A DNA stretch of 64,000 bases, from NCBI GenBank assembly GCA_002914845.1, contig JXTC01000041.1, positions 575,840-639,839 of the forward strand. The letters run 5' to 3'. This stretch comes from Trema orientale. Taxonomy: Eukaryota > Streptophyta > Magnoliopsida > Rosales > Cannabaceae. Made by a program: the position numbers and the translations under genes. Below are positions 1 to 11,778 of the stretch, piece after piece. How positions within the stretch are numbered: the stretch's first letter is position 1; each line of letters begins with the position of its first letter. The notes beneath the pieces are model-generated. The model saw nothing but the letters and a program-made list of their open reading frames with translations, did not search any database and had not been told where the DNA came from.

Positions 1-1632
1 TTACTCCTATCATTAATAATCATCCTCAATGAATTCATTGCCCACCTAGACATCTCAAAGATTATACTTGTAATCATATTTCATTTTCAACTGATTTTCT
101 GCTAGCAGATTATTTTTCTATGTCCTATCTAAGCTATTCTCATCATGTTCTTCTAACTAATATCATTGAAAATCAAGAACCCAGATCTTATTGTAAAGCC
201 ATGAAGTCTACCAAATGGTGTGAAGCCATGGCCAAAGAAATTTACGCCATTGAATCAAAGAACACTTGGTCTTTATACTTACTTCCAAAGGAAAATCACC
301 CATTGGTTGTAAGTGGGTCTACAAAATTAAATATCGGTCCAATGGTTCTATTGAGATATATGAAATTCATTTAGTTGCCAAAGATTATACTCAAGTTGAA
401 GGCATCGATTATTATGATACCTTCGCATTTGTGGCCAAGCTAGTTGATATTCATCTCCTTCTCTCCATTGCTGCTATTAAAAATTGATTATTGTACTAAC
501 TTGATGTCAACAATGCTTTTCTCCAATGAGATCTCAATGAAGAAGTTTATATGAAACTTCCTCTCAGATTTTCCGGTAAGGGGAAAACTCGTGTATGCAA
601 TTAAATAAATCTATGTATGGTCTTAAATAGGCTTCTCGTTAATAGTTATTTAAATTTTCAACTACTCTTATTCACCGAGATTTTCGTCGATCTATTTTAG
701 ACTATAGTCTTTTTACTTATATTCATGATCAGACTTTTATTTTTGTTCTCGTTTATATCAATGATATCATTATATCTGGAAACAATGATAATGTCATCTC
801 TAACATCAAACAATTTCTTACTCAATCTTTCTCAATAAAAGATCTTAGCAATCTTTGGTTTTTTTTTTAGGTATTGAAGTATCTCGCTCTAAACAAGGAA
901 TTTTTTTTTGTCAATGAAAATATACTCTTGACATATAATCTGATTCTGGTATGACGATCATTAGATTTTCCTATGGAGTAAAATCTTCATTTACGACCAA
1001 AAGATGGTACTCCCCTTCATGATCCAACATCACCGACTCGTGGGTCGTCTTCTATATTTCACCATAATACGACATGATATTCAATATGTTGTAAACACTC
1101 TCAGTCAATTCATACAATCTCTATATTCCTCCCATCTTGATGCTGCCAATCGTGTTTTTCGTTATCTTAAAGGAAGTGTAAGTAAAGGTTTATTCTTTTC
1201 TGCATCTAGTTTTCTTACTTTTGTCAAATGTGCTGACTCTGATTAGGCCAGTTGTTCTACTACTCATCGCTCCATCAATGGTTATTTTACCTTGTTAGGT
1301 TATAGTCATATTTGTTGGAAACTAAAGAAATAACCAATAGTTTCTCGTTCTTCTGCATAAGCAGAATATCAGTCCCTTACTACACTTCTAAGTTGTAGTG
1401 GTTAAAATATCTTCGCTCGGATCTTGGTATCCATCATCTAAGCTACTATTACATCACCGAAACCCTGTATTCCACGAACGAACCAAACAAATCGAAATTG
1501 ATTGTCATTTTGTTCGAGAAAAGATTCAAGCAGGTCTTTTTGCTCCTTCCTACTTATAATCAAGCGACTAATTGGCGGACCTTTTTACCAAACCACTTGA
1601 AATTTTAATCCCAACTCCAACGTGACAGGGAG
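1..1632 (+). pseudogene. Decayed Ty1/copia pol fragment (reverse transcriptase - RNase H)
   Basis: Broken pol of a Ty1/copia LTR retrotransposon, entering from the left edge of the window. Around 310-490 the translation shows the copia RT start (CKWVYKIKYRSNGSIE, then LVAKDYTQVEGIDYYDTFA). From 500 it continues with the LDVNNAF, MKLP and LNKSMYGLK blocks, then a YINDIIISG block in place of the usual YVDD (about 750-780). RNase H motifs follow from about 1230 (SADSD-type, then SSAEAEYQS) and the terminal ADLFTKPLE block lies near 1575-1605. Frameshifts and stops interrupt it throughout, so it cannot make protein. The 5' LTR, gag and integrase are outside the window. Assignment to copia is firm; lineage within copia is not determined. 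Confidence 0.85.
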
Positions 1633-1889
1633 TATTGGACGAAAAATCAAGGAATCCATAACAAACCAATTTTTTAGGATTTTAGTTATCAACTTTTCAA
1701 AAATTTGTTATTGATAAACATATTCAAAAGTCTATGACAATTCAATACCTTAGGCTTTAGTTGTTAGTTTCTTACTTTTGTGTATATTTCAATCTTATAA
1801 ATCTGCCTATATATACATGGCTATTAAATGAATTATAATCAGTTCACAAAATATCTTCTTATTCTCTTTTCATGCTCACCAATTTTACA
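1633..1889 (+). repeat. Probable 3' LTR of the decayed copia element
   Basis: Directly after the pol fragment comes a purine tract (CAGGGAG, about 1626-1632), then TATTGG, which is probably a mutated TGTTGG LTR start. The stretch holds a TATA-like tract near 1810 and ends in ACAAAATATCTTC-type LTR sequence and a CA near 1889. The right boundary is judged by eye and no second LTR is visible, so the length of about 257 bp is provisional. Confidence 0.5.
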
Positions 1890-2611
1890 TGTGCCTTCAT
1901 TAACTAGCAGGATATGTGTGCTTACTCATATGTCAACTCATTAGTAGCTACTCCGAAGTACTAAATCCGTTGTCCTGATAGAAGCAAAGACTCAAAATAA
2001 GCATATCTGCTGCTATGCCACCACCACCAGTGGTACCATTAATAAGTGTTGATTGTTTGATCATAGTTATAATGTAATCATCTATATTATGAACTATTTA
2101 TTATAAAAAGTTAAAGTTGAAAGTTTTAAATAGTATTTTGCATTGAATTAAAATTTAAGTTTCTAGTGGAATTTAATAGTTACAATTTGAAAATAGTCTC
2201 TAAAAAACTTAGTATTTTTCATTTTAGATGTTTTTATAACCACATAGTTTTGAAAAATTATTTTGGCGAATTTTGGGTCCAATTTAAGTAAATTTTTATT
2301 TTTCAAATAATATAACAAAATGCCCAGTATATATATTTATATATCAAATGTAAAATATTATATACCAAGCATAAAAATTTATATACTCAGTACATTAACT
2401 GAGATTGGTAGATAAGTATTATCTACCAAGTGTAAAAATATATATACTTGAAAATTTAGCTATAAAATTTAAAAAAGTGAACATCTACTTAATCAAATTA
2501 AAATATTAGTCATTTACCTAAATTTATATATTATTTTTACAAACTTGTACTGAAAACATGAAAAGAAAAAATAATTAATCGACTGAATATAGGACTATAT
2601 CTTGTGATTCT
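1890..2611. other. AT-rich intergenic DNA, no gene seen
   Basis: No coding, RNA or clear transposon structure is recognised. It includes short TATATA-rich stretches around 2320-2450. Confidence 0.5.
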
Positions 2612-3133
2612 AACAACTCAATTTTTCTATACTTGCATTTTGACCGTTTGGTCAATTTATATCTTGCATTTTGATTATTATTAATATTGACATTCAAATT
2701 TAGAATTTGTAATGAATTTATATCATCTCTTAATCAAACACCAATTTTAACTAATTTGTTTACCAAAATATTCTTTAAAGTTTAAGCATTTATTTTAAAA
2801 AAAGTATAAATTTAAAACTTATCTAAAATCGATAAATATATTTATAAATAATATTTAATATTTATACATTTTTTATTTTTTAAATTATTTTTTACTCTTC
2901 ATTCTTTTGACTACTAATTTTAATTAGTTTTAGATTTAAATTAAGTATTAAAATATGTATCCTTAAAATTAAATGGGTGTTTTGATAAATGTTAAAATTG
3001 GTGTTTAACCCAAATAGTGTATAAATTTATTACAAGTTTCAAGTCTGAATGTCAATATTGATAATAACAAAAATACAAAATATAAACTGAACAAATCATT
3101 AAAATGTAAGGTATAAAAATGTAATTAACTCTT
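2612..3133. mobile_element. MITE with long inverted repeats (family A, copy 1)
   Basis: The left arm (about 2612-2790) reads TATACTTGCATTTTGAC, then GTCAATTTATATCTTGCATT and ATTATTAATATTGACATTC. It matches the reverse complement of the right arm (about 2960-3133), which has the same order of motifs in inverted orientation. Related sequence recurs at 53642-53971 and, as a half copy, at 62920-63022. No transposase is present, so it is non-autonomous. Arms diverge by perhaps one fifth, suggesting age. Superfamily is not determined and the exact ends are uncertain. Confidence 0.6.
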
Positions 3134-3599
3134 CATAATTTCATATATTAACTGTCCTAAAAAAATTCTTTTTTTCTTAAATTATTGTTTTGTATATGGT
3201 GTTGGACTGTACCTCCCAGCTTGGCTGCTTAACCAATATATTTCACAATATACATCTCATCTTTCATATTCTCTTCGGTGTATAATTTAAGATGTAATTC
3301 TCTTCGGTTTATTATTAAAAAAAATTAAAATCTAAATGCAGTGTCTTCCTAAAGTATATCATCGTTTCAAGTATAACTGTTCAACTACGTACCCTTTAAA
3401 TTAAAATTTTTTAGTAGCAAAAATGAATTTAAGGTGGTATGAAAATTAGTCCTCCAAACAAAAACTTTTAAATGCCTTAAGTGTCGGAAGATCTCTACTA
3501 AAATATAAGTTAAATAAAGGCCGCAGAATAAAGTACTTTTAGCAATGACGAATTAAGCTCACAAGTGGAAAGTTGCCCAAGGAGAAAGACAAACAAAAC
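3134..3599. other. Intergenic, nothing recognised
   Basis: AT-rich DNA with no coding region and no repeat structure that I could support. Confidence 0.4.
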
Positions 3600-3769
3600 A
3601 ATAAAAAGACGGAAAAAGTTAACTACTGAGCTTAAAGACTAGTAGATCAATCATACCATCAATGGTACTGGTCAATATAAAAAGAACACGTACCACATTG
3701 TTTGATCATAAAACGACAATTATTAAATGCCGAAATAATAATGGCGGTAAAATAACTACGAACATTAGG

Positions 3770-4089
3770 AGTGTTAATAAAAATTTAATCCGCATTAAGT
3801 GTGTATTTAGAAGTCGTCAATTTAATCCGTATTAAAATTTTTAAATCAATTCAATCCAATCCACAAATAAATGGATTGAATCGGTTCCTTTTAATCGATT
3901 ATATAAGTTGATTAATAAGCATTTATAACTTGACTTTACGTTAATTTTTTGTTCTAATCATTTATTTTTAGCACAAATACAAATTTAGACTTTTATTTTT
4001 TAGAAAGTATTAATCATGTGTGCTAAGTTGTATAATAAAATTTTACATCTTAAACTACATCTAATAGTCAATTTTACTACGTATATGAA

Positions 4090-4122
<33 letters not shown>

Positions 4123-4213
4123 CCTGATCCACAGAAGTGTGCGGATATGGGATATCCGCATTTTGTGGATTAGATTAGATTGGTCAGTGCGAATTTTAAA
4201 TACCCATAACAAA
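3770..4213. mobile_element. MITE-like insertion inside paralogous segment copy 1
   Basis: The left end (TGTTAATAAAAATTTAATCCGCA) and the reverse complement of the right end (TGTTATGGGTATTTAAAATTCGCA) resemble each other. The body contains inverted AATCCAATCCACAAA / TTTGTGGATTAGATT motifs and a (TA)n tract at 4096-4121. The aligned partner at 20530 lacks this stretch, which supports insertion. No clear target-site duplication was found. The superfamily is uncertain; hAT-like by its sequence style. Confidence 0.45.
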
Positions 4214-4439
4214 TTTACTTTATAAGGTTGCTTTGGTCTACAATATCAATCTCTCTTCTTTAATAATGTTTTGAGGAAATCATCTTTAATTAAGAATATC
4301 ATGAAAGGAAACTAAAAGGAACAATTAAATTTTTTCTAACACGAAGCCATGAAGTTTGGTTGGCTCAACAAATATGACGACGTACGGAACTGGGAAAAAT
4401 CTGAGTCATTAAGGGCATTTCCCGTGGAGTACATGCTCT

Positions 4440-4795
4440 ATTTCATATTAATACTAAATTTTAGTATTGGAAAAAAAAAAAGAATCTAATGCATGCTAAA
4501 TTTATTTTCTTTTTGTGCCAAATATATTCTAAAATTTAGCACGAGATTCTAATTTGCAATATTTTAATATAATGAGTAGGCGGATGATATTTGAAAAATA
4601 GAATAGTAATAAATGATTTATAGTGTGAAAAGACATTTAATTTGTAAATAAAACTAATATATTAATATACAAGATAATTTTTTTTTTTATCATTTGGTGT
4701 GAAAAGAGATTTGGTACACTTTAATATCCTAAATATAACATTGACATACATTTATTTGAGAAGGTCTAATTTGGTGTGCTAATTACCCTTTTCCC
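4440..4795. mobile_element. MITE remnant of the TGCTAAAATTTAGCA family
   Basis: Contains ATGCTAAATTTA and TCTAAAATTTAGCACG motifs and the GGTGTGCTAATT end typical of the family also seen at 8181-10513, 10910-11228 and 25690-26300. It falls between matching blocks of the paralogous segments and is absent from copy 2. Boundaries are approximate. Confidence 0.4.
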
Positions 4796-6171
4796 TAAGT
4801 AAAGTTTAGCCAATCCCTCGGAGGCAATGCTAGTTTGGGAAAACAAAAAATAAAAAATTCAAGCAGACACGAAGTTGGATATAATATAGGCGAATTAGCA
4901 CTCTGTAGATTGTGTTTGGTCCCAAATTTAGCGACACACAGAATATGAGTTGTATTCCATAATTTCCATTGTATACTCATGGGGTCCGAATTTATCGAGG
5001 ATATAAGATTGTGTTTGGTATACCCCAATTTTAGCACGTGACAAATACAGGGACACACAGAATATGAGTTGTATTCCACTGTATATTCATGGGGTCTATT
5101 TATCGAGGCCATGAATCATCATTCTCTTTGTTCGATATCTAATATATAAGAAATTAACAAATAGTGAACTCCTATATGGAATTTTCTTGGAACTGAACTA
5201 CACTGTACACAGTGCACATCATATGTTCAAGTTCAAACAGGCCACTCATTGACAAACATACGTGCATGTGTCTATTACTAATACAAAATATTCTCTTTGC
5301 TGGTCATGGACTCATGGAGTACAGGGCAGTTAATTTATTGGTCCACGAAATGAAAGCGATGTGTATAATTAATGTACTACAGTACGTGCCACATTTGAAA
5401 GACACTAGAATAATGGTTTCTAACACATATAATATCAGATTTGTAGATGGCATGAATTGATGTGGAATACGATTGGAAAAGGGAAAGTGTAATACGTTAC
5501 TTTTGTTGTCGAACTTTACAGTACTATTTTCAATTTCAATTGATTTTCAAGTCCACTAAAGCATGAAGTCGGCATCCACTCACAAAATGAGGAAGAAAAA
5601 AAAATGACATGCATAAACGAATGTTATGTAAGTTTAGCGCATGTGAGTTTTGGTTTTTTGGCTGCTTTAGGTCATGCTTGGATACAAAATTGAAAACAAA
5701 AATAAAAATTTTGTTTATACTTTGAAATTTTAAATTAGAAACTTGGTTGGTAATACAGTAAATTATTTTTATTTTTTATTTTTTAAAAAATAAACATAAA
5801 CATGCTTGGTAACTGTTAAATGAAGTCTGCAGTTGGTCATTTAAATAAGTGTTTAAGAATAGTAGTTTAACTTAGATGTTGTCGTTGGGTCTGATGTTTT
5901 GTCATGGTCCAAAGGAAGTTGTTTATTGGGTTTGTTCATTTTCCCCTGGTCTTTTGGTTATAGTTGCAGGTCAGTAAGAACGTGTTTTAGTGGACCTATT
6001 TTTATGCAATAGTTGAAAGTCCTTTGTTATATTTTAGCTGGTTGTATCCCAATGTATAGGCTAGTTTCAGTATGAATAAAATAACTCAATTTGCTCCTCT
6101 GTTTTATGTTCAATTTATCAACTCTCTTTATACTCATACTTTACTATCAGTAACTATAAAACATAATTAGA

Positions 6172-6326
6172 AAAATATCATTTTAAAGAATTCGTGTAGA
6201 AAAATATTATTTTTAAAATTTGATATATAAAAATACTATTTCCGTAATTATATTTATAAAATATCACTTTTGAAAAGCTTATTTACAAAAATACCATTTC
6301 AAAAACTATTCATGAAAATGCCACTT
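6172..6326. repeat. Degenerate tandem repeat, unit about 27-33 bp
   Basis: Five to six imperfect units of the form AAAAATAYYATTTYNAAA follow each other. The same unit appears three times at 7775-7855 and in inverted orientation at 7995-8045. Confidence 0.55.
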
Positions 6327-6329
6327 TAC

Positions 6330-7369
6330 ATGTTTACTTTTTGTTTGAAAAAAATTTAAGAAAAAATTTTGTTTGCAATTATAAATAGAAAACAATAACA
6401 ATATTATCAAGCTTTTTTTCTAAAAAAAAAATTGAAATTTTTTGTTTATTTAAACAGAAAATAAAAGTGTATCTAGATCATTAATTTTCCACAAGTTCAT
6501 TATTCTCAAAGACGTTAACTATCATGACAATGGGAGGATCGAAACTTCTATTTAATTATTCGCTGGGTTCGCTATAATTTGGTCACCCATATTTACGACA
6601 GTAACATATGGATTAAGCTTGAGATATTCTTCTTTCTCCGACATGGATGATAATGGTAGAGTATGGGTAGGGTAATCCAGTAATGTGTATCCCTACCTGC
6701 TAAAGAAGTGTAAAGAAGTAGTAACCTCATCCTATGCATTTATCTACTCAAGAGTATCGGATAGGATACCGGTATTAATCTCAGGAACATGTACTCACCG
6801 ATGGTGATCTATATAACCCGCTAAGCATTATATATACATATATATATATATAATAGATGTTCATACATATAGAACAAAAAGTCTAAATCTAACATGGTTA
6901 ATATAAAATTAGTTGTTCAAATGACTATCATAAGCTAAAAACTAAAGATTGGCACACTAAAATTTTGTACCAAAAACTTATACAGTGATATGACATTATT
7001 TTTAGTCATATAATTTTAAATGGTGTGGCCCCATCCTAAAATAAGAAATAGTTATATAGCATGCCACGCATCTAAATAAATCTAGGATTTTCTAAAAATT
7101 TAGCCCATCCGAGATATTTCAAATTTTTACATATCCGGGATATTTCAAATTTTTAGACATTAAGCTTGGTTTTTTCTGTAAGAAGCCTTAGGATTTATGG
7201 GCGCATGTGAATATGAGAGGGAAGGAGTTTAAATCCTAATAAGTGGAAAAAAGAAGGCTTTAAACCTAATAGAAAAAAAAAGTTCTTAATTTTTGTGCGC
7301 TCGGATTGAACTTTGAATTTAATTTGGGGCTTTTTAGCCAAATGCCGAATTTTGGGTTTAAGTTTAAAA
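6330..7369. other. Intergenic; remnant of a GGATGAYAATGG-type hAT MITE near 6640-6810
   Basis: No gene is seen. GGATGATAATGGTAGAG at about 6645 resembles the terminal sequence of the hAT-type MITEs at 22396-22745 and 45056-45626, but the second end is not clear. A 26-bp unit (GATATTTCAAATTTTTA) is directly repeated at 7114-7160. Confidence 0.35.
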
Positions 7370-7660
7370 AAAAAAAATGACTGTTTTTCAAATGCTACTA
7401 AAAAATAGCCGAATTATCAATAACTTTACAAAATGTCCAGTTTATGGGAGAAAAAAAACAAACAAGCTTATATTTTGATAAAATTGATATATTAATATGA
7501 AATTGATATTCTGTTACACAAAAATTGATATACTAACACAAATGATATACTAATAAATGCAAAAAATGATAAAAATGAACATTTTGTAAAAATAGATTTT
7601 AAAAACAATCATTTCTTAAAATGGGATGAAAAAATGACTATTTCTTATAAATACTCCTTA
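7370..7660. mobile_element. Inverted-repeat element (possible MITE)
   Basis: ATGACTGTTTTTCAAA and ACAAAATGTCCA on the left match the reverse complement of the right side, which reads AAATGATTGTTTTTAAAA then ACAAAATGTTCA. The centre is AT-rich. No target-site duplication was established. Confidence 0.4.
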
Positions 7661-7739
7661 ATTGAAGCACAACTTTGAACATCACTCGCTAACAACCATA
7701 TTGGTATGTGCTTCAGCCTATAGAGTTAAAAATTGAAAA

Positions 7740-8100
7740 ATCCCCGATGAGCTTATTTTTTGGAAAAATTCCAGATTGATTTAGAAAAATATCACTTTTA
7801 AGACGGTTTTAGAAAAATATCATCTTTAATAACTATTTAGAAAAATAACATTTTTTCTTTCAAAATTTGGAATTTTCAGTGATGTTCGAGGTAACTAGTT
7901 AGATTACTTTGGGTAACTAATATAGTTACTTGAAATAACCAATCAAGTTACCTCAGGTAATTAGACAGGCTATCTCATGTATGTCACCAATTAATAAGAA
8001 GTGTTATTTTTCTAAATAATTTTAAAAGTTGTATTTTTCTAATTAAATTTAGAATTTGTCAAACAAATTCAAAATTCGAGAATTTTTAATTTTTTTTAAA
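7740..8100. mobile_element. Inverted-repeat element built from AAAAATATCACTTTT units
   Basis: Three left units (TTTAGAAAAATATCACTTTT-like, 7775-7855) face two inverted units (AAGTGTTATTTTTCTAAA-like, 7995-8045). Between them GGTAACT(A/T) motifs recur at 7890-7965. This is a non-coding, MITE-like arrangement with uncertain ends. Confidence 0.45.
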
Positions 8101-8180
8101 CTTTTACTATAAATAATCTAATTTCCTCTATTGGTATACACTTGAAGAAAGCCTCAGAGCTAGGCCCCTTAAAACTATTA

Positions 8181-8316
8181 TACCATCTTCAATGCACAAT
8201 GGTATATGTTGATGTTGGATTTATGTCATAATATAATGTTACAATCTCTAATGCAAAATGCTAAAAAATAGTGTGCTAATTTATTACACGTTTTAAGATT
8301 TACTCTAATGAGTATA
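8181..8316. mobile_element. Left part of a MITE split by a solo LTR
   Basis: Contains the CCATCTTCAATG and CAATCTCTAATGCAAAATGCTAAAA motifs of the TGCTAAAATTTAGCA family. It continues at 9984 after the solo LTR. Combined length without the LTR is about 660 bp, close to the related copy at 25690-26300. Confidence 0.5.
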
Positions 8317-9983
8317 TGTTGGTGTTTACTGGAATAAATTTTCGAAAAATATTTTCATAAAAATATATATATATATATATTTTCAAAAACACCATAATTT
8401 TGTAAAAGCAAGAGATACAGCGGAATTGGTCGTTTAAAATTTTTCTTTTTACAAAACGTTTCGGATCGTGATCTAACATAAATTAACTCTTGACCTAGAT
8501 AAGAATAATACCCAGATTCACTCCACAACCTTCTCATCTTCCCGTCTATTCTCGAAAGCCGTTTGATTGATCCAGTGAGTGGTTACCTTCTTGATTCCCA
8601 ACAAAGAGATCCGCAGACGAACATGAAGACAATCTCCTCGATCCGATTTCTCCGGGATGGCCGAAACACCAAGGACAGCGAATCCCCTAGTGTGGCCGAT
8701 TTTTCTCTACTCTTCCTCTCTCTGTTTTCGTGTGACACTCTCTTGTCAAGGGAGTATTTTTCGTGTAACACTTGTTTTGTGTAGTTAGAGCACTTTTCTC
8801 TTAACTATAGAGAGATTAATAAACCCTAATGGGCTTATTAGACTTATTGGGCTCAATTGGTCATCAAATAACTATTGGGCTTTAATTTGAGCTAGACAGG
8901 GGACCAGATGGATCCATAAAGCTCAAGCTCTAATGGATCATATACCCACTATCATAATTAACTCTTAATTATGATTGGGACTTATTCATTAATATTGGGG
9001 CACACCACTATAGGCCCAATATTAAACTCTTGGACTAAATGTCATTTATTTTCTGTGAAGCTTATTAACAATTAATTAGCTTGATCCATTTAGCATACAC
9101 TATACCTGCAGACATACCCCCAATACAACGCCGTACTAGTAGGGTGAAATTACTGTATTACTCCTCTAATATATATTTACCTTTGAGTTGCCATTTTTCA
9201 TATAATGGATAATAGTTGACTATGGTGTTTGTATCTGCTTATACCAACACAGTCAAATTCACATAGTGAATACCAAGGCCCTGGTTTATATTATCTAAGT
9301 ACTTGAAAAAACTCAAAGTGACATCATATGCATGGTGTCCATCATGAAAAATGTTCTACACATTTCATATACCTTATCTTCCAAGTACCGGAGTTCGAAC
9401 CATAAATTGGAACTAGTCCTTTAGTAACTCAAAAAGACAAAACACATGAAAGTAAGTTCGTTAATCACTAGGATTAAGATCTTCTACAATAGTGCTAGAT
9501 TAGTTAAATTAGAAATTTGAGTTACGGCACTAAACCTCAAATTTTAATTTACTAAGTCCTGTTATATGCTGTTATAATTTTCTTATAACACACTAGTGTT
9601 TCTATCCGAAGACTCACTTCGATAATTAGAGACTTCATTAATTAAATAGACAACACTATATTTTATGGCATAGTAAAGTATTACATCTTCAATATGCAGA
9701 ATGCGAATAATTTAATTTAGACATAATGAAATAAAAAAATATAATGTCTCCCACATATAAACTCATCATATGAATAATTCTTTATTACTCATTTCATGTC
9801 TTAGAATCTTTTTAGATGTTTGCATAAGATAAACATACACATCACATGTATATCAATGGGACATAAATGAAATAGAAATTCATAACATAGAATTTATTAA
9901 TAACAAATAGATACTAAATAATCTAATAAATATTGTTTATAATGTTTCAATAATAAACTGCTTTATAGGACATTATTCTAACA
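8317..9983 (-). mobile_element. Solo LTR of an LTR retrotransposon, with target-site duplication
   Basis: On the minus strand the LTR begins TGTTAGAATAATGTCC and ends CACCAACA, giving 5'-TG...CA-3' termini. It is flanked by GTATA (8312-8316) and GCATA (9984-9988), a 5-bp target-site duplication with one mismatch. No internal coding region and no second LTR are present, so it is most simply a recombination-derived solo LTR of 1,667 bp. The GGGTTTATTAATCTC and CTCTATAGTTAAGAG block (minus strand, about 8795-8830) and the GC-richer part at 8540-8720 are typical of a retroelement LTR. Short open frames inside (8355-8537, 8563-8784) are not genes. Superfamily (copia or gypsy) is not decided from the LTR alone. 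Confidence 0.8.
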
Positions 9984-10513
9984 GCATATGCCAAAAAAAG
10001 TGTTATTTTATATTTGAACACTATTTTTATTTACAATTCTTCTTTTTTCTACTATTAATTCCTATTATTATACTATCTAATTACTACCGATAAAAGCTCT
10101 ACTTACTTTATCTACCAATACAATAACTCGTATTCTTTTTATTTTAATTTTAATCAATGAATACTTATATTCTATTTAAATGAGCAAAATAGTCAACAAA
10201 ATCGCTAAAAAATAGCAATATTATAAAATTTAATAAATGCTATAATAATGGCAATATTGTAAAATATAAGATATACTAGTGATAAAATTGTAAACTTAAA
10301 CACGGTGATAAAATTGTAAACTTAAACACATGTTATTAATAACAATATTGTAAATTTTAGCATGTGATATACATTGTGTTATATACAACACAAGAAACAG
10401 AAAGTGCTAAAAGGTATGTTATATTTGACATACCATTGGAGACACTTTTTTTTGATAAAATGCTAAAATTTAGCATTGGCATAAGTTTTAGCTCTCCCAT
10501 TGGAGAAGCTCTT
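9984..10513. mobile_element. Right part of the MITE split by the solo LTR
   Basis: Carries CAATATTGTAAATTTTAGCATGTG, AATGCTAAAATTTAGCATTGG and the end motif CTCCCATTGGAGAAGCTCTT. The same motif order appears at 25690-26300. AAATTGTAAACTTAAACAC is directly repeated at 10288-10330. No transposase. The family is non-autonomous and its superfamily is unresolved. Confidence 0.55.
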
Positions 10514-10909
10514 AAAATGTTAAAATTAGCATTCCTTTTTAAGTAAATTAGGATGAGTTGCTCTTGGCATTTAATAGAGGTTTTTATTGGTGACCTTGTA
10601 ATTTTGTTCATTTCTTTCTTTTCTGTGATTTGGGAGTTTTATACTAATTTTGATATCTGTGAAAGGTAATTTGGGTACAAAACTTGTAGTTTTCTAAATA
10701 CTCGGTTTCTATATAATAAATAAATAAGTTAGGAATTGCTATTCTTGAAAACTCCCTCCTCCCAACACATATTGAGTTGTGCTCCAATGCGTCAACAATA
10801 TTTTTGAGCAGTATTAAGAGAAAGCTGTAGTGCTCCTCCCACATGCTAATAAAGATGTCAAGCCTACAGATGACCACAAAAATGTATGTGTTATTCTCAC
10901 ACCTCTGTC

Positions 10910-11228
10910 ATATATCTCGTGCTAAACATCACATGTGCTCTTTAGTTCCTTGCATTATTTTTTCTTACAAAATATCTTTCCTTCTATTAACTATTAAACT
11001 ATAATCTAATACCATGCAACTACTCGTCTCTATGACAATCTTGTAAATGTGAAATGCATTCTCAATGTTAGCATGTTTTTATTCTTGGTGCTTATATTGA
11101 GCACTAAAATAGCACATGCTATATTTTACGTTAAGTATAATATCGAATTGGATATACATTGCTTTTAAAAATGCTAAAATTTGCATCATTATGCCAACAT
11201 ATAGCATATGTATTGAAGATGCTCTTAT
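10910..11228. mobile_element. MITE copy of the TGCTAAAATTTAGCA family
   Basis: Ends in AATGCTAAAATTTGCATC and GTATTGAAGATGCTCTTA, and begins near GTGCTAAACATCACATG. Internal TAGCACATGCTATATT is shared with the related copies. It lies about 550 bp downstream of the stop codon of the channel gene. Confidence 0.45.
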
Positions 11229-11778
11229 GGTAGGCTAAGGTTACCAATTGACATACAAGCCATTGCCATATATAATAGAGTTGAAACTTTGTTTCGGTTT
11301 TGGCTCAAAAGGCTCAAGTACTAATGTATTGGTTTGATGAACAAGGAGGAGGAACGCTTGAAGATTATGAAACGTGAGGTGCAAATTAAAGATTTTTCAG
11401 TTGACATGTCGATATGGAGTAAATCTTATGCAGGAAAATCCCCGTTATTTGTTGTGAACAGGGAACTAATTCTTTGCTTAATGCAAACTCAAATTTCTCT
11501 AGTATCATAGTAAAAATCACATGCTACCTTCATAGGTGCATAACGTATCTCAACATGGTTGAGGTGAGCCTATGGCGAGACTCAAATGGAACCCAACCTC
11601 TGAAATTGGTTAAGACACGGCCATAGCACTGCTCAACAAATCACAAATATATACCAAGAAGTTACAAACCAAATCTCCTAATCAAATAAGCTTGAAAAAG
11701 AAAAAGGAAGAAGAAAGAGGAATATGAGCGTAACTGGAGCATTAACCAATGCAACTTGAACCACTTTCATAGTAGAAA
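11229..11778. other. 3' flank of the MSL10-like gene, no other gene seen
   Basis: Non-coding stretch downstream of the minus-strand channel gene. It should contain the 3' UTR and poly(A) site, but no single decisive signal is visible. Confidence 0.4.

Larger units (their letters stand above)
3600..6620. repeat. Paralogous segment, copy 1 (partner 20370-22940)
   Basis: Four blocks match the 20370-22940 region in the same order and orientation. (1) AGCTTAAAGAC and AAAACGACAATTAT at 3625-3725 match 20391-20500. (2) 4212-4325 matches 20537-20640. (3) CAATTTTAGCACGTGAC plus ATATGAGTTGTATTCCA at 5027-5100 matches 21785-21860. (4) 5125-5560 matches 21880-22140. A further match, TTGGTCACC..ATTTACG, lies at 6577-6610 and 22908-22935. 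Similarity looks like 70-80% in blocks, with unrelated insertions between. A tandem doubling of block 3 occurs within copy 1 (4905-4980 and 5010-5095). In copy 2 this DNA is the 3' flank of the RAF-like kinase gene; no kinase coding sequence is visible beside copy 1. Confidence 0.65.

Noticed and set aside
5212..5460. 82-codon frame on the plus strand
   Set aside because: Lies in the paralogous non-coding segment; the aligned copy at 21904-22125 does not keep a similar protein.
8563..8784. 73-codon frame and its antisense partner
   Set aside because: Inside the solo LTR defined by termini and target-site duplication; no conserved motif.
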